From Streptomyces flavotricini (lineage in GTDB: Bacteria; Actinomycetota; Actinomycetes; Streptomycetales; Streptomycetaceae): DNA of 64,000 nucleotides. Positions within the stretch are counted from its first letter, which is position 1. Every line of letters begins with the position of its first letter. The stretch lies in the NCBI RefSeq assembly GCF_020639365.1, contig NZ_JAINUL010000001.1, positions 5,157,431-5,221,430 on the forward strand, in the 5' to 3' direction. The notes beneath the pieces are model-generated. The model ran no database searches. It was not told the DNA's origin and was given only the letters and a program-made list of their open reading frames with translations. Position numbers and translations under genes: made by a program. Below are positions 52,709 to 61,077 of the stretch, piece after piece.

Positions 52709-53149
52709 ATGGTTCTGGACCTTGCGACTGACGACGATGACGTTGTACGGGTCGGTGCCTGCGGTGGCTGCTCCTTTGCCGTTGAATATGGAATGGGCAA
52801 CGGAGGTGACAGGCTGCTGGAGATCTCCCGGAACGGCGTGGAAGCCATCCACCTGGATCCTTCCCCGGACCATCCGCCGACGACGTTCTCCTATGCCAGG
52901 GACGGTGCGGACGTCTGCAGTTGCGGAATCGGCGAAGAAGTCTGGCGATGGGGCGAGCAGCCGGACCTACTGCTGCCGGAGCTGATAGCGGCTGGTGTAC
53001 TCCACCCGGACGGCGAATACGCACGACCGGACGGCGAGTCCTACCTCGACCGCGACCGCCACACACTGGCGCTCATAGAGACCCGATTCAATCTTTTCCT
53101 CCCCCGCGACGAAGTCGTGAACCAGCGCCTGCCGGCCTTCCTCATCTGA
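52709..53149 (+). CDS. DUF6461-like protein, N-terminus probably lost
   Basis: The 146-residue protein includes DDVVRVGACGGCSFAVEYGM, GNGGDRLLEISRNGVEAIHL, PTTFSYARDGADVCSCGIG and LFLPRDEVVNQRLPAFLI. The order (self-ID strand, then a FAVE strand, R-LS-G-EA, and a final LTGV-like helix) is that of DUF6461-type proteins, a Streptomyces family of unknown function found near toxin and SUKH-type loci. The fit is by eye and moderate. The preceding TnpB fragment probably removed part of its 5' end. Confidence 0.5.
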   Translation: MVLDLATDDDDVVRVGACGGCSFAVEYGMGNGGDRLLEISRNGVEAIHLDPSPDHPPTTFSYARDGADVCSCGIGEEVWRWGEQPDLLLPELIAAGVLHPDGEYARPDGESYLDRDRHTLALIETRFNLFLPRDEVVNQRLPAFLI

Positions 53150-53251
53150 GTAACGACCTAGTGCTGTGACCGGGAAGGTTCGCCGGGTTGAGCGGTCAGG
53201 CCGCGGAGGGTAGGGGTCTGCCGCCCCAGCGGATGCCTTTCTCGCTGCGGA
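53150..53251 (-). mobile_element. Probable transposase tail and IS end at the island boundary
   Basis: On the minus strand the sequence just outside the carboxypeptidase repeats reads IRSEKGIRWGGRPLPSAA then stop (53196), followed by a non-coding end (ACCCGGCGAACCTTCCCGGT). This is the way several Streptomyces transposase genes and element ends look, although I cannot name the family. It interrupts the carboxypeptidase gene's 5' part. Confidence 0.45.
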
Positions 53252-53497
53252 TTCGGGGCCTGCGGGTAAGCCCGCGGATTCCGCTTCGGCTTCCGGTCCG
53301 GACCGGCCGGCCGCCGCCAAGCCGTCGGCGGACGACAGCGAACGCACGGCCGTGTTCCGGGCCGTGAAGCCGGGTTCGGGGCCTGCGGGTAAGCCCGCGG
53401 ATTCCGCTTCGGCTTCCGGTCCGGACCGGCCGGCCGCCGCCAAGCCGTCGGCGGACGACAGCGAACGCACCGCCGTCTTCCGGGCCCCGAAGGTGGA
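53252..53497 (+). repeat. Tandem 123-bp repeats in the carboxypeptidase N-terminus
   Basis: Two head-to-tail 123-bp units (53252-53374 and 53375-53497) are nearly identical, each coding 41 residues with PAGKPADSASASGPDRPAAA and ending DDSERTAVFRA. A third, shorter and diverged unit follows (DSERTAVFRAVKPD). Copy number is expected to vary between strains. Confidence 0.85.
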
Positions 53498-55109
53498 TTC
53501 CGGGACCGGTGGCGCGGGCAAGGCTTCCGACGAGGCCGCGGACAGCGAACGCACCGCGGTCTTCCGGGCCGTGAAGCCCGATGCCAAGGCCTCCGCCCCG
53601 GCCGTGGAGAAGCCCGCGGCCTCCCGGCCCGTGCCGCCGAAGGCGGTCGGCGGGGAGCGGGCCAGCACCTTCGTGCCGCTGCGCAAGGACGACGCCCCGG
53701 CTCCGGCGAAGCCCGCGGCCGCGGGATCCGCCCCGGCGGCCCCCGCGGCCCCCGAGGCAGCCGCGCCGGCCCCCGTACCCGTACCCGAGCGGAGCGAGCG
53801 GACCACTCAGCAGCCGCTGCCGCCCAAGCCGCCGCTCGACATGCTGGCGGACCTCACCAACAACCCGCCTCCGCCGCCGAGCCCGATGCGCACGGCCGTC
53901 CGGCGGTTCAAGATCTACGCCCCGCTCGTCGTGCTCCTCGCGGTCGTCCTGGCCGTCGTCCAGCTCGTGCGCCCGATGCCCGAGCCGAAGCTCACGATGA
54001 CCGCGAAGTCCTCGTACACCTTCGACGGCGGCAATCCGGTCCTGCCCTGGCCGAAGGAGGGCCAGGCCTACATGGCCGCCGCGGGCCTCGGCACCGTCGG
54101 CAGCTTCGGCGAGCAGAAGCCGGTCGCCATCGGCAGCGTCGCCAAGACGATGACGGCGTACGTGATCCTGAAGAACCACCCCCTCAAGAAGGGTGAGAAG
54201 AAGGGTCCGATGATCGACATCGACCAGACGGCGGTCGACGACGGCGCCAAGAGCTCCGAGGGCGAGTCCACGGTCGGCACCCTCAAGGCGGGCGACAAGA
54301 TCTCGGAGTACGACGCCCTCGCCGCGATCATGATTCCGTCGGCCAACAACGTCGCGCGGCTGCTCGCGCGCTGGGACTCCGGCGGCGACCAGGACGCGTT
54401 CGTCAAGAAGATGAACGAGGCCGCCAAGGAACTCGGCATGGCCAACACCACGTACACGGACCCCTCGGGCTTGGACGCGACGACGGTCAGCACCGCCGAG
54501 GACCAGGTCAAGCTCGGTCTCAAGGTCGTGGAGATGCCGGAGCTGATCGCGATCACCAAGCTGCCGGAATGGACCGACCAGTACGGCAAGAAGTGGCGCA
54601 ACTACAACACGCTCATCCCGGGCAACGGTGCGCTCGGCATCAAGACCGGCTCCACCACCAAGGCCGGCGGCAACCTGCTCTTCGCCGCCGAGAAGCAGGT
54701 CGGCGAGACCAGGCAGCTGATCGTCGGCGCGGTGCTCGGCCAGTACGGCGTCCCGATCCTCGACACGGCGATCGCGGCGAGCAAGCAGGTCATGCTGGCC
54801 ACGCAGAAGATGCTGGTGAACGCGCCCGTCGTGAAGAAGGGCGACGTCGTCGGGTACGTGGACGACGGTCTCGGCGGCCACACCCCGGTCGTCGCCACCG
54901 CCGACGTGGAGGCGGTCGGCTGGCCGTCGCTGACGGTCAACGTCAAGCTCTCCGCCGGGGACGGCAAGCTGCCCCAGACCGCGAAGGCGGGCACCGAGAT
55001 CGGCGTGCTGACCGTCGGCGAGGGGGCCAGCCAGGTGAAGGTGCCGGTGGCGCTGCAGAGCGACCTCGCCGCGCCGGGCATCGGCAGCAAACTGACCCGT
55101 GTCGGCTGA
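53352..55109 (+). CDS. D-alanyl-D-alanine carboxypeptidase (PBP5-type, S11), 5'-truncated
   Basis: The 585-residue frame has a cytoplasmic low-complexity N-terminus with DSERTAVFRAVK repeats and one transmembrane helix (IYAPLVVLLAVVLAVVQLV, about residue 200). The extracytoplasmic S11 domain has the three active-site motifs: IGSVAKTMTAY (SxxK), SANNVARLL (SxN) and IKTGSTTKAGGN (KTG). It removes the terminal D-Ala from peptidoglycan stem peptides. An in-frame TAG lies at 53211 and the repeat code is open after it, so GTG 53352 is the only available start. Homologues that I know have a longer N-terminus beginning well before the repeats. The gene has thus lost its native 5' end and promoter to a mobile element, although the catalytic part and anchor are complete. 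Confidence 0.9.
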   Translation: MFRAVKPGSGPAGKPADSASASGPDRPAAAKPSADDSERTAVFRAPKVDSGTGGAGKASDEAADSERTAVFRAVKPDAKASAPAVEKPAASRPVPPKAVGGERASTFVPLRKDDAPAPAKPAAAGSAPAAPAAPEAAAPAPVPVPERSERTTQQPLPPKPPLDMLADLTNNPPPPPSPMRTAVRRFKIYAPLVVLLAVVLAVVQLVRPMPEPKLTMTAKSSYTFDGGNPVLPWPKEGQAYMAAAGLGTVGSFGEQKPVAIGSVAKTMTAYVILKNHPLKKGEKKGPMIDIDQTAVDDGAKSSEGESTVGTLKAGDKISEYDALAAIMIPSANNVARLLARWDSGGDQDAFVKKMNEAAKELGMANTTYTDPSGLDATTVSTAEDQVKLGLKVVEMPELIAITKLPEWTDQYGKKWRNYNTLIPGNGALGIKTGSTTKAGGNLLFAAEKQVGETRQLIVGAVLGQYGVPILDTAIAASKQVMLATQKMLVNAPVVKKGDVVGYVDDGLGGHTPVVATADVEAVGWPSLTVNVKLSAGDGKLPQTAKAGTEIGVLTVGEGASQVKVPVALQSDLAAPGIGSKLTRVG

Positions 55110-55134
55110 CCGCCCCCGCCTCACCGCGTGATTC

Positions 55135-55162
55135 CGGCGCCCCGGGCAACCCCGGGGCGCCG
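55135..55162 (+). terminator. Terminator after the carboxypeptidase gene
   Basis: CGGCGCCCCGGG, four-base loop, CCCGGGGCGCCG is a perfect 12-bp stem 26 bases after the stop. Confidence 0.75.
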
Positions 55163-55253
55163 CCGCGCGTCTAGCGACCCGGGAACGGCAAGCAGAAGTT
55201 CGATCGATGCTCCGGTGAACCCGGGGAGTCCGGGCCATCCGGGGAGTAGTGCA

Positions 55254-57206
55254 GTGACCACCGCTGAGCAGCAGGGCCAGGGCGACCGGAGTGCACCGGC
55301 GGCCGCCGGCGGATCCGGTGCGTCCGGTGTCGGCGACCTGCCCGAAGCGGCGCCCGGCGGCATAGGGGCCACCCCGAAGTTCCCGGACACCGCCGTCGCG
55401 GCCGCCCCCGGCGCCCTCTCCCCGGTCTCCCGATCCCTCGGCCTGCTCCGCCGCCACCCCGTGCTCGTCGCCACCGCGGTGGCCGCCCTCCTGCACGTCA
55501 TCTGGTTCTTCAGCTTCGCCAACAGCGGCGGCGACCTCGCCGCCCAGGACGCCTGGGCCGAGTTCGTCGGCCGCCATCCCGACTCGGCGTACAACCTCGC
55601 CTGGTACGGCGGCATGCACCCGGTCTCGTACAGCGTGGTGTCCCCGTACGTGATGTACATGATCGGCGTGCGGACCACGATGATGGTCGCCGGTACGGTC
55701 TCGGCCGGGCTGCTCGCGCTGATCCTGACCCGCTGCCGGGGCAGCGTCCGCGAGCCGCTGTGGCCGGCCCTGGCCGGGGTGTACGGGCTGCTCTGCAACG
55801 CCCTGTCCGGCCGCGTCACCTTCGGGCTCGGCGCGATGTTCGCGCTCGGCGCCGTCGCGGCCGTCTTCTGCTGGCCCCGCACATGGGCGGAGCTGCGCTG
55901 GGCCAAGGCGGCCGTGGCGGCCCCGCTGGCCGGGCTCGCCACCGCCTCCAGCCCCGTCGCCGGGCTCTTCCTCGGGGTGATCGCGGCAGCGCTGTTCCTG
56001 AGCGGGCGGCGCCCGGGGGCGTACGCGCTGGGCCTGGCCCCGGTGGCGGTCGTCGGGCTGTCGGCCTGGCTGTTCCCGTTCTCCGGTACGCAGCCGATGA
56101 AGCTGGGCTCGGCCGCGCCGCCGTTCCTCTTCGGGCTGGCGATCCTGTTCCTCGTACCGAAGCGGTGGAAGACGGTTCGGATCGCCTCCGCCGTCTACGC
56201 CTTCGGGGTACTGCTGACCTGGGCGATCGACTCGCAGGTCGGCTCGAACGTCACCCGGCTGGTCATGCTGTTCGGCGGGGCCGTGCTGCTCGCGGCCCTC
56301 CCGTACGCGGTCCCGCGCAGCCGGCACTGGTACGCGGTGCTGTTCGCCTTCGTCGGCGTCACCGTCTGGATCACCGCCAACAGCATCACGGACATCGTCC
56401 GCACCACCCCGGTGGCCGCCTGGAACCGGGAGCTGGCCCCGCTGGTCGACCAGCTGAAGAAGGCGGGCGCCGAACGCGGCCGGGTCGAGGTGGTCCCGGC
56501 CAGCAGCCACCGCGAGTCCTCCGCCTTCCCGGCGTACGTGAACCTCGCGCGCGGCTGGAACCGGCAGGCGGACCTGGAGCGGAACCCGCTCTTCTACGAC
56601 GACACCCTCACGGCGGCCAGCTACCGGGAGTGGCTGGACCGCTGGGCCGTGCACTACGTGGTGCTACCGGCCGACAAACCCGATTCGGGCGGTGAGGACG
56701 AGGCGAAGTTGGTGAGCGAGGGGCTCCCGTACCTCCGGCAGGTGTGGGGCGACCGGAACTGGCGGCTGTTCGAGGTCGACCGGCCGACGGACCTGGTGTC
56801 CGGGCCGGCCACGGTGGTCCGCGCGGGCGCGGACCAGCTGGTCGTGGACGTGAAGGCGGCCGGGCGGGTGCTCGTGCGGATTCCGCACTCGCCGTGGCTG
56901 GGGCTGGTGGACGGGGCCGGCAAGCCGGTGCCGCCGCCACAGGAGACCTTCGCGTCGAAGGCGCGCGGCGGGGGTGGGGGCGGCGGCTCGGGCACGCTGG
57001 CGAAGGAGTACGCGAACACGGCGGGGTGCCTGTTCAAGGCGGCCCCGGACACGGCGGGCGACGTGTGGACGGAGCTGCTGGCGCCGGGGCCCGGGGTGTA
57101 CCGGGTGGCGGCGAAGTACCAGCTGCCGCGGGGGACGCCGTGCCCGGAGGAGCTGACCCGATGGCTGGCGGGACCGCTGGAGCGGCCGGCTCCGCCGCGC
57201 CCTTGA
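55254..57206 (+). CDS. Polytopic membrane protein, glycosyltransferase-C-like
   Basis: The 650-residue protein starts at GTG 55254 (GGGGAG upstream). A Gly/Ala/Ser-rich cytoplasmic N-terminus of about 60 residues precedes about 11 hydrophobic helices (PVLVATAVAALLHVIWFFSF, LWPALAGVYGLLCNALSGRV, YALGLAPVAVVGLSAWLFPF and others). A soluble extracytoplasmic C-terminus of about 250 residues follows (RYVVLPADKPD-like strand, YRVAAKYQLPRGTPCP). The first loop, after helix one, contains GGDLAAQDAWAEFVGRHPDS, an acidic patch like the metal- or lipid-sugar-binding loop of GT-C enzymes. Homologues lie next to dacC-type genes in Streptomyces, which suggests a cell-envelope polymer role. The function is unproven. 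Confidence 0.75.
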   Translation: MTTAEQQGQGDRSAPAAAGGSGASGVGDLPEAAPGGIGATPKFPDTAVAAAPGALSPVSRSLGLLRRHPVLVATAVAALLHVIWFFSFANSGGDLAAQDAWAEFVGRHPDSAYNLAWYGGMHPVSYSVVSPYVMYMIGVRTTMMVAGTVSAGLLALILTRCRGSVREPLWPALAGVYGLLCNALSGRVTFGLGAMFALGAVAAVFCWPRTWAELRWAKAAVAAPLAGLATASSPVAGLFLGVIAAALFLSGRRPGAYALGLAPVAVVGLSAWLFPFSGTQPMKLGSAAPPFLFGLAILFLVPKRWKTVRIASAVYAFGVLLTWAIDSQVGSNVTRLVMLFGGAVLLAALPYAVPRSRHWYAVLFAFVGVTVWITANSITDIVRTTPVAAWNRELAPLVDQLKKAGAERGRVEVVPASSHRESSAFPAYVNLARGWNRQADLERNPLFYDDTLTAASYREWLDRWAVHYVVLPADKPDSGGEDEAKLVSEGLPYLRQVWGDRNWRLFEVDRPTDLVSGPATVVRAGADQLVVDVKAAGRVLVRIPHSPWLGLVDGAGKPVPPPQETFASKARGGGGGGGSGTLAKEYANTAGCLFKAAPDTAGDVWTELLAPGPGVYRVAAKYQLPRGTPCPEELTRWLAGPLERPAPPRP

Positions 57207-57304
57207 TCGAGAATTTTTACGGTCGGTCCGGGTGCGTTGCTCCGCATATCTGCATACCATCCCAATAGTCCGATTGGGTGCTTCCCGAGGGAGTTGACGA
57301 CGGG

Positions 57305-57508
57305 ATGAGCAAAGAGCAGCAGAGGCAGGATTTCCGAGAGGCCTTCCAGACCCAGGAGCCGGATCGGCCGCCGCGCCCGGCAGGCCACGGCTTCGACGGT
57401 CTCGTGCGGAGCAAGGTCAAGGGCGGAGCGCACACGAAGGCGGCCCTGAAGCGGGCCGGCACCCCGCAGGGTGACCGCATCGGCGAACGCAGCAGAGGCC
57501 TGAGCTGA
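57305..57508 (+). CDS. Small basic conserved protein
   Basis: The 67-residue protein MSKEQQRQDFREAFQTQEPD...SKVKGGAHTKAALKRAGTPQ has no membrane segment and is basic and unstructured in appearance. ATG 57305 follows GAGGGAGTTGACGACGGG. I do not recognise the family; size and composition suggest a nucleic-acid- or ribosome-associated protein. A strong terminator follows. Confidence 0.65.
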   Translation: MSKEQQRQDFREAFQTQEPDRPPRPAGHGFDGLVRSKVKGGAHTKAALKRAGTPQGDRIGERSRGLS

Positions 57509-57538
57509 TCCCGAGATCCACGCGCACGCGTCTCACCG

Positions 57539-57570
57539 AAGGCCCTCCCGGCTCCGGCCGGGAGGGCCTT
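57539..57570 (+). terminator. Terminator after the small basic protein gene
   Basis: AAGGCCCTCCCGGC, loop TCCG, GCCGGGAGGGCCTT is a perfect 14-bp stem. Confidence 0.9.
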
Positions 57571-57761
57571 CGTGTGCCGCCACATGCTCTCGCCGGGGGC
57601 TTTGGCCCTTCACGGGGCCGCGCCCAAATATCCGGACAACCGTTACATTGCCGACGGATTGCCGGAACGTGACCCTCGTAACGTGTTTTCGCCGCCAGGC
57701 TCCCGCCCACCCCCGGCCGCCAGGCTCCCGCCCGGCGGCCCTTCCCGGCCCGGAGAACACC

Positions 57762-58391
57762 ATGCCCAGCACCCTCGCGCCCCGCACGCTCCGCGTGATC
57801 GTGACGACGACCCTGACACTGTCCGTCACGGGCGCCCTGGCCGCCTGCGGTGCCGGCGGCGCCCGGCTCCCGCCCGACCCCGAGGTCGGCAACGCGTCGG
57901 CGGCGGCCCCCGTGGCCGACACGACCACGGCTCTTCCCCCGTCGAAGCCGACCGGGATGAAGATCGACGCGGCGGGCGTGGACGCGAAGAGGATGGTCGA
58001 CCTCAAGGTGGACGCCACCACCGGCGAGCTCGGCGTCCCCAACGCCGACACGGACGCGGACAACCCCGGCTGGTGGACCGGGGGCGCGACCCCGGGCGAG
58101 CGGGGCGTCTCCGTCCTCGTCGCCCACTTCGACACCAAGCACGGCCCGGCGCTGATGAAGAACGTCAAGGAGATCGGGCTCGGCGACCTGATCGAGGTCC
58201 CGCGCGAGGACGGCAGGACCGCCAGGTTCAGGATCCGCGAGATCGAGGACGTCGACAAGAAGGACTTCCCGACCGACAAGGTCTACGGCGAGACCCGGCG
58301 CCCCGAGCTCCGCCTGCTCACCTGCGGCGGCGGGATCAAGGACGGCCACCGCACCAACAACGTCATCTTCTACGCCGACCTGGTCGCCTGA
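57762..58391 (+). CDS. Class F sortase with a lipoprotein signal
   Basis: The 209-residue protein starts at ATG 57762. The signal sequence ends in LSVTGALAACGAGG, a good lipobox, so it is probably held by lipid and not by a transmembrane helix. The sortase domain has ELGVPNADTDADNPGWWTGG, VSVLVAHFDTKHGPAL (catalytic His; most sortases have GH here), LRLLTCGGG (catalytic Cys in an L-x-TC motif) and GHRTNNVI (Arg). The reaction would be transpeptidation or proteolysis of sorting signals. No obvious LPxTG substrate lies in the window. Confidence 0.85.
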   Translation: MPSTLAPRTLRVIVTTTLTLSVTGALAACGAGGARLPPDPEVGNASAAAPVADTTTALPPSKPTGMKIDAAGVDAKRMVDLKVDATTGELGVPNADTDADNPGWWTGGATPGERGVSVLVAHFDTKHGPALMKNVKEIGLGDLIEVPREDGRTARFRIREIEDVDKKDFPTDKVYGETRRPELRLLTCGGGIKDGHRTNNVIFYADLVA

Positions 58392-58403
58392 CCCGCCCCA
58401 CGC

Positions 58404-58439
58404 GAAAGGGCACCCACCGATTTCGGTGAGTGCCCTTTC
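58404..58439 (+). terminator. Bidirectional terminator between sortase gene and tRNA
   Basis: GAAAGGGCACCCACCGA, two-base loop, TCGGTGAGTGCCCTTTC pairs over 17 positions with one mismatch, and can end transcription of the sortase gene and of the convergent tRNA gene. Confidence 0.85.
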
Positions 58440-58444
58440 CGCTG

Positions 58445-58517
58445 TGCCCTCGGCAGGATTCGAACCTGCGACACCGGCTTTAGGAGAGCCGTGCTCTATC
58501 CCCTGAGCTACGAAGGC
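58445..58517 (-). tRNA. tRNA-Arg (anticodon CCT)
   Basis: The minus strand gives acceptor GCCTTCG pairing with CGAGGGC (one G-T pair), a D-arm with AGCTCAGGGGATAGAGC and an anticodon stem CGGCT/AGCCG around CTCCTAA (anticodon CCT, reading AGG). The T-arm is GCAGG-TTCGAAT-CCTGC, with discriminator A. CCA is not encoded. Such tRNA genes are frequent integration sites for actinomycete islands, but no integrase or duplicated 3' end is seen within the window. Confidence 0.95.
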
Positions 58518-59102
58518 GGGGGCTTGTCGGAAACGTTGCCGGAAACCCCAGAGGGATCGCCCGAGCCGCCTCGACGAGCGTGCTGGTCAGATGACGTGCG
58601 CCTGTCTGGGTGGAGTTGCCCTCGCGGACACTTTCCCCGGCACACGCCTGGTAGCCGTCTGACCGCTGACAGCCTAGCGGATCGTGCTGGGAGTGGTCGC
58701 ACGGATTGCAGCAGGCGCGGCTCCAAGGCGAGGGCATGGTCGTGACCTGGGGGTTCTGGAGGCCGGGGGGCGGAGGTTGGGGGCGTGGTGAGGGCGCGGG
58801 GGACGGCTGCGGCGTCCGTTCTGTCTGCTTGCCCCCTGGGAGCCGCGGCATGGATGCGCTGGCGGGGGTCGCCTCCGTACCGGCGGCCGCCGCGGGCGCG
58901 CCGTGGGCGACGGCTCCGCCCGTGCCCCGCACACCGTCCGCCGGCCCCGACGGGTTCGTCCACCGGGGTGTTCGGCACATCCCGCACTGAACTCCCGGCC
59001 CCCGGGAACCCGTTGGGCCCGCACTTCGGGGCCCGCCCGCCGAACTCCCCCCGCCCGCCGTTCCGCTCCCGCCGCCGCCGACCCGCGGGTAGCCTGTTCC
59101 GC
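58518..59102. other. 585-bp gap upstream of the tRNA
   Basis: It contains the tRNA promoter region and a less ordered stretch (58,550-58,680), then Gly/Pro-rich open frames without family features. No gene is supported. Confidence 0.4.
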
Positions 59103-59522
59103 ATGGATGTGGGGGCATTGGTGACCGCGGGAGCCACGACCGTCATCGGGCTGATGGCTTCGGACGCGTGGACCTATACGAGCGGGCGGCTGGCCCGCCT
59201 CCTCGGCCGTTCCGAACAGGAGCTCCGCTCCTCGCGCGCCGAGCTCCTGCTGGCCCGCACCGACGGCGACGTGCCGGCGCTGGAGCAGTTCGAAGAGGAC
59301 TGGCGGGAGCGTCTGCGGGTGGTCCTGGAGGCCGATCAGGCGGCCGTACGGGAGCTCACCGCGCTGCTGGACGAGGTGAACCCGGGCTGGCGGGGGACAC
59401 CGTCGATCGTGAACACGGTCAGCGGCGGCGATTTCCACGGGAACAGTCAGGTCTTCATGGGGCGGGAATTCACCATCAACCAGCCCCCGCGGCAGCCCGA
59501 TGACCGGGGGAATTCCGGCTGA
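59103..59522 (+). CDS. Conserved hypothetical protein with N-terminal hydrophobic helix
   Basis: The 139-residue protein starts at ATG 59103. A weakly hydrophobic N-terminus (ALVTAGATTVIGLMASDAW) is followed by a charged helical region (SEQELRSSRAELLLARTDGD, EDWRERLRVVLEADQAAVRE). It ends in SGGDFHGNSQVFMGREFTIN. This last pattern (N-xSGG-FHG---Q-R-F) recurs at the end of several small actinomycete proteins associated with effector-domain systems. The function is unknown. Confidence 0.65.
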   Translation: MDVGALVTAGATTVIGLMASDAWTYTSGRLARLLGRSEQELRSSRAELLLARTDGDVPALEQFEEDWRERLRVVLEADQAAVRELTALLDEVNPGWRGTPSIVNTVSGGDFHGNSQVFMGREFTINQPPRQPDDRGNSG

Positions 59523-59561
59523 TCCGGTTTGAGGTCGTACGCCCCGGTCCATGGGACTCCC

Positions 59562-60458
59562 ATGGAATTCCTTCGCCCCGCCGGCTGGGAGGAGGCGCTC
59601 GCCGCCAAGGCCGAGCACCCCGCCGCCGTGCCCATCGCCGGCGGCACCGACGTGATGGTCGAGATCAACTTCGACCACCGTCGGCCGGAGTACCTCCTGG
59701 ACCTGAACCGCATCGGTCTGCTGCGGGAATGGGAGATCGACGGGGACGTCGTACGGCTGGGCGCGTCCGTCCCGTACACGCAGATCATGGAGCACCTGCG
59801 GGCGCGGCTCCCGGGCCTCGCCCTCGCCTCGCACACCGTGGCCTCCCCGCAGATCCGCAACCGCGGCAGCGTCGGCGGCAACCTCGGTACGGCGTCCCCG
59901 GCCGGTGACGCGCACCCCGCGCTGCTCGCCGCCGGCGCGCAGGTGGAGGTGGAGTCGGTACGGGGCCCGCGGCTGATCCCGATCGACGCGTTCTACACCG
60001 GGGTCAAGCGCAACGCCCTCGCCCCCGACGAGTTGATCAAGACCGTGCACGTCTCCGTGGCCGACGGACCCCAGCAGTTCTCCAAGGTCGGCACCCGCAA
60101 CGCCATGGTCATCGCCGTCTGCGCCTTCGGCCTGGCCCTGCACCCGCGGACCCGGAGCGTCCGTACGGGAATCGGCTCGGCGGCGCCCACCCCGGTCCGG
60201 GCGAAGACGGCCGAGGAGTTCCTGGCCGCGGCCCTCGACGAGGGCGGGTTCTGGGAGTCCCGCAAGGTCATCACCCCGTCGATCGCCAAGCAGTTCGGGG
60301 AACTCGCCGCCGCTGCCTGCAATCCCATCGACGACGTCCGCGGCACCGCCGCGTACCGCCGCCACGCCGTCGGCGTCCTGGCCCGCCGCCAGCTCCTGTG
60401 GACCTGGGAGGAGTACCGCGCCGGCGGAGCCGGCGCACCGCGGACCCCGGCCCGGTGA
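59562..60458 (+). CDS. Xanthine-dehydrogenase-family FAD-binding subunit, without its partners
   Basis: The 298-residue protein is a complete FAD-binding medium subunit. It has PIAGGTDVMVEIN (FAD pyrophosphate site), ASPQIRNRGSVGGNLGTASP (the IRN-xxxGGNL motif) and a C-terminal domain with FSKVGTRNAMVIAVCAFGLA. In xanthine dehydrogenase and related molybdenum hydroxylases this subunit passes electrons from the iron-sulfur subunit to FAD. The genes for the 2Fe-2S and molybdopterin subunits, which normally follow directly, are absent. Instead a RidA gene converges three bases away. It may be an orphan remnant, or it may work with subunits encoded elsewhere. ATG 59562 begins MEFLRPAGWEEAL, the normal start. 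Confidence 0.9.
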   Translation: MEFLRPAGWEEALAAKAEHPAAVPIAGGTDVMVEINFDHRRPEYLLDLNRIGLLREWEIDGDVVRLGASVPYTQIMEHLRARLPGLALASHTVASPQIRNRGSVGGNLGTASPAGDAHPALLAAGAQVEVESVRGPRLIPIDAFYTGVKRNALAPDELIKTVHVSVADGPQQFSKVGTRNAMVIAVCAFGLALHPRTRSVRTGIGSAAPTPVRAKTAEEFLAAALDEGGFWESRKVITPSIAKQFGELAAAACNPIDDVRGTAAYRRHAVGVLARRQLLWTWEEYRAGGAGAPRTPAR

Positions 60459-60461
60459 TCC

Positions 60462-60944
60462 TCAGACGCCCATCGGGGTGTGCAGCTCCACGACGACCTC
60501 CACCTCGACCGGCGCGTCCAGCGGCAGCACCGCCACGCCCACCGCGCTGCGCACGTGGATGCCCGCGTCGCCGAAGGCGGTGCCGAACAGCTCGCTGGCC
60601 CCGTTGACCACGCCCGGCTGGCCGGTGAACCCCGGATCGCTCGCGACGAAGCCGACCACCTTGACCACCCGTTTCACGGCGGACAGATCGCCGGCCACCG
60701 AGGCGATCGCGGCGAGCGCGTTCAGGGCGCACTGCCGGGCCAGCCCCTTGGCCTCCTCCGCCGAGACCTCGGCCCCGACCTTCCCGGTCAGGGGCAGCGC
60801 GCCGTCGATCATCGGGAGCTGGCCGGAGGTGTACACGTGGTGCCCGTTGACCAGGGCGGGCACGTACGCGCCCAGCGGGGCGAGGGTCTGCGGGAGCGTG
60901 AACCCGGCCGCGGCGAGCCGCTCCTCTGGGGTACCGGTCGTCAT
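60462..60944 (-). CDS. RidA/YjgF-family protein
   Basis: The 160-residue protein begins with ERLAAAGFTLPQTLAPLGAY, then VNGHHVYTSGQLPMIDGALP, and ALNALAAIASVAGDLSAVKR. It ends with RSAVGVAVLPLDAPVEVEVV. Lys/Val replace some residues of the archetypal RidA Arg-binding loop (here VRSAVGV), so it belongs to a Rid subgroup slightly longer than E. coli RidA (128 residues). Enzymes of this type hydrolyse reactive enamine/imine intermediates. ATG 60944 lies before MTTGTPEERL. Confidence 0.88.
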   Translation of the reverse strand: MTTGTPEERLAAAGFTLPQTLAPLGAYVPALVNGHHVYTSGQLPMIDGALPLTGKVGAEVSAEEAKGLARQCALNALAAIASVAGDLSAVKRVVKVVGFVASDPGFTGQPGVVNGASELFGTAFGDAGIHVRSAVGVAVLPLDAPVEVEVVVELHTPMGV

Positions 60945-61077
60945 CCTGTCTCTCCTCGGTCTCGTGATCTCGGCGTGTCGGCGTGTCGGCATCTCGGCGT
61001 CTCGGCGGTGTCTCGGTCTCCTGGCGTCTTTCGGCCCCTCGGCCCCTCGCCCCTCGGCGTCTCCCGGCCGCGCGGTC

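Noticed and set aside
53196..56654. 1152-residue minus-strand open frame
   Set aside because: It lies opposite the carboxypeptidase and the polytopic membrane protein, whose motifs are clear. Its composition (Arg, His, Gly, Val) is that of an antisense frame. Only its last 18 residues look like a transposase tail.
58445..58517. tRNA-Arg as the attachment site of the accessory region
   Set aside because: The accessory DNA ends at about 53.2 kb, five kilobases away. No integrase and no repeated tRNA 3' end were seen.
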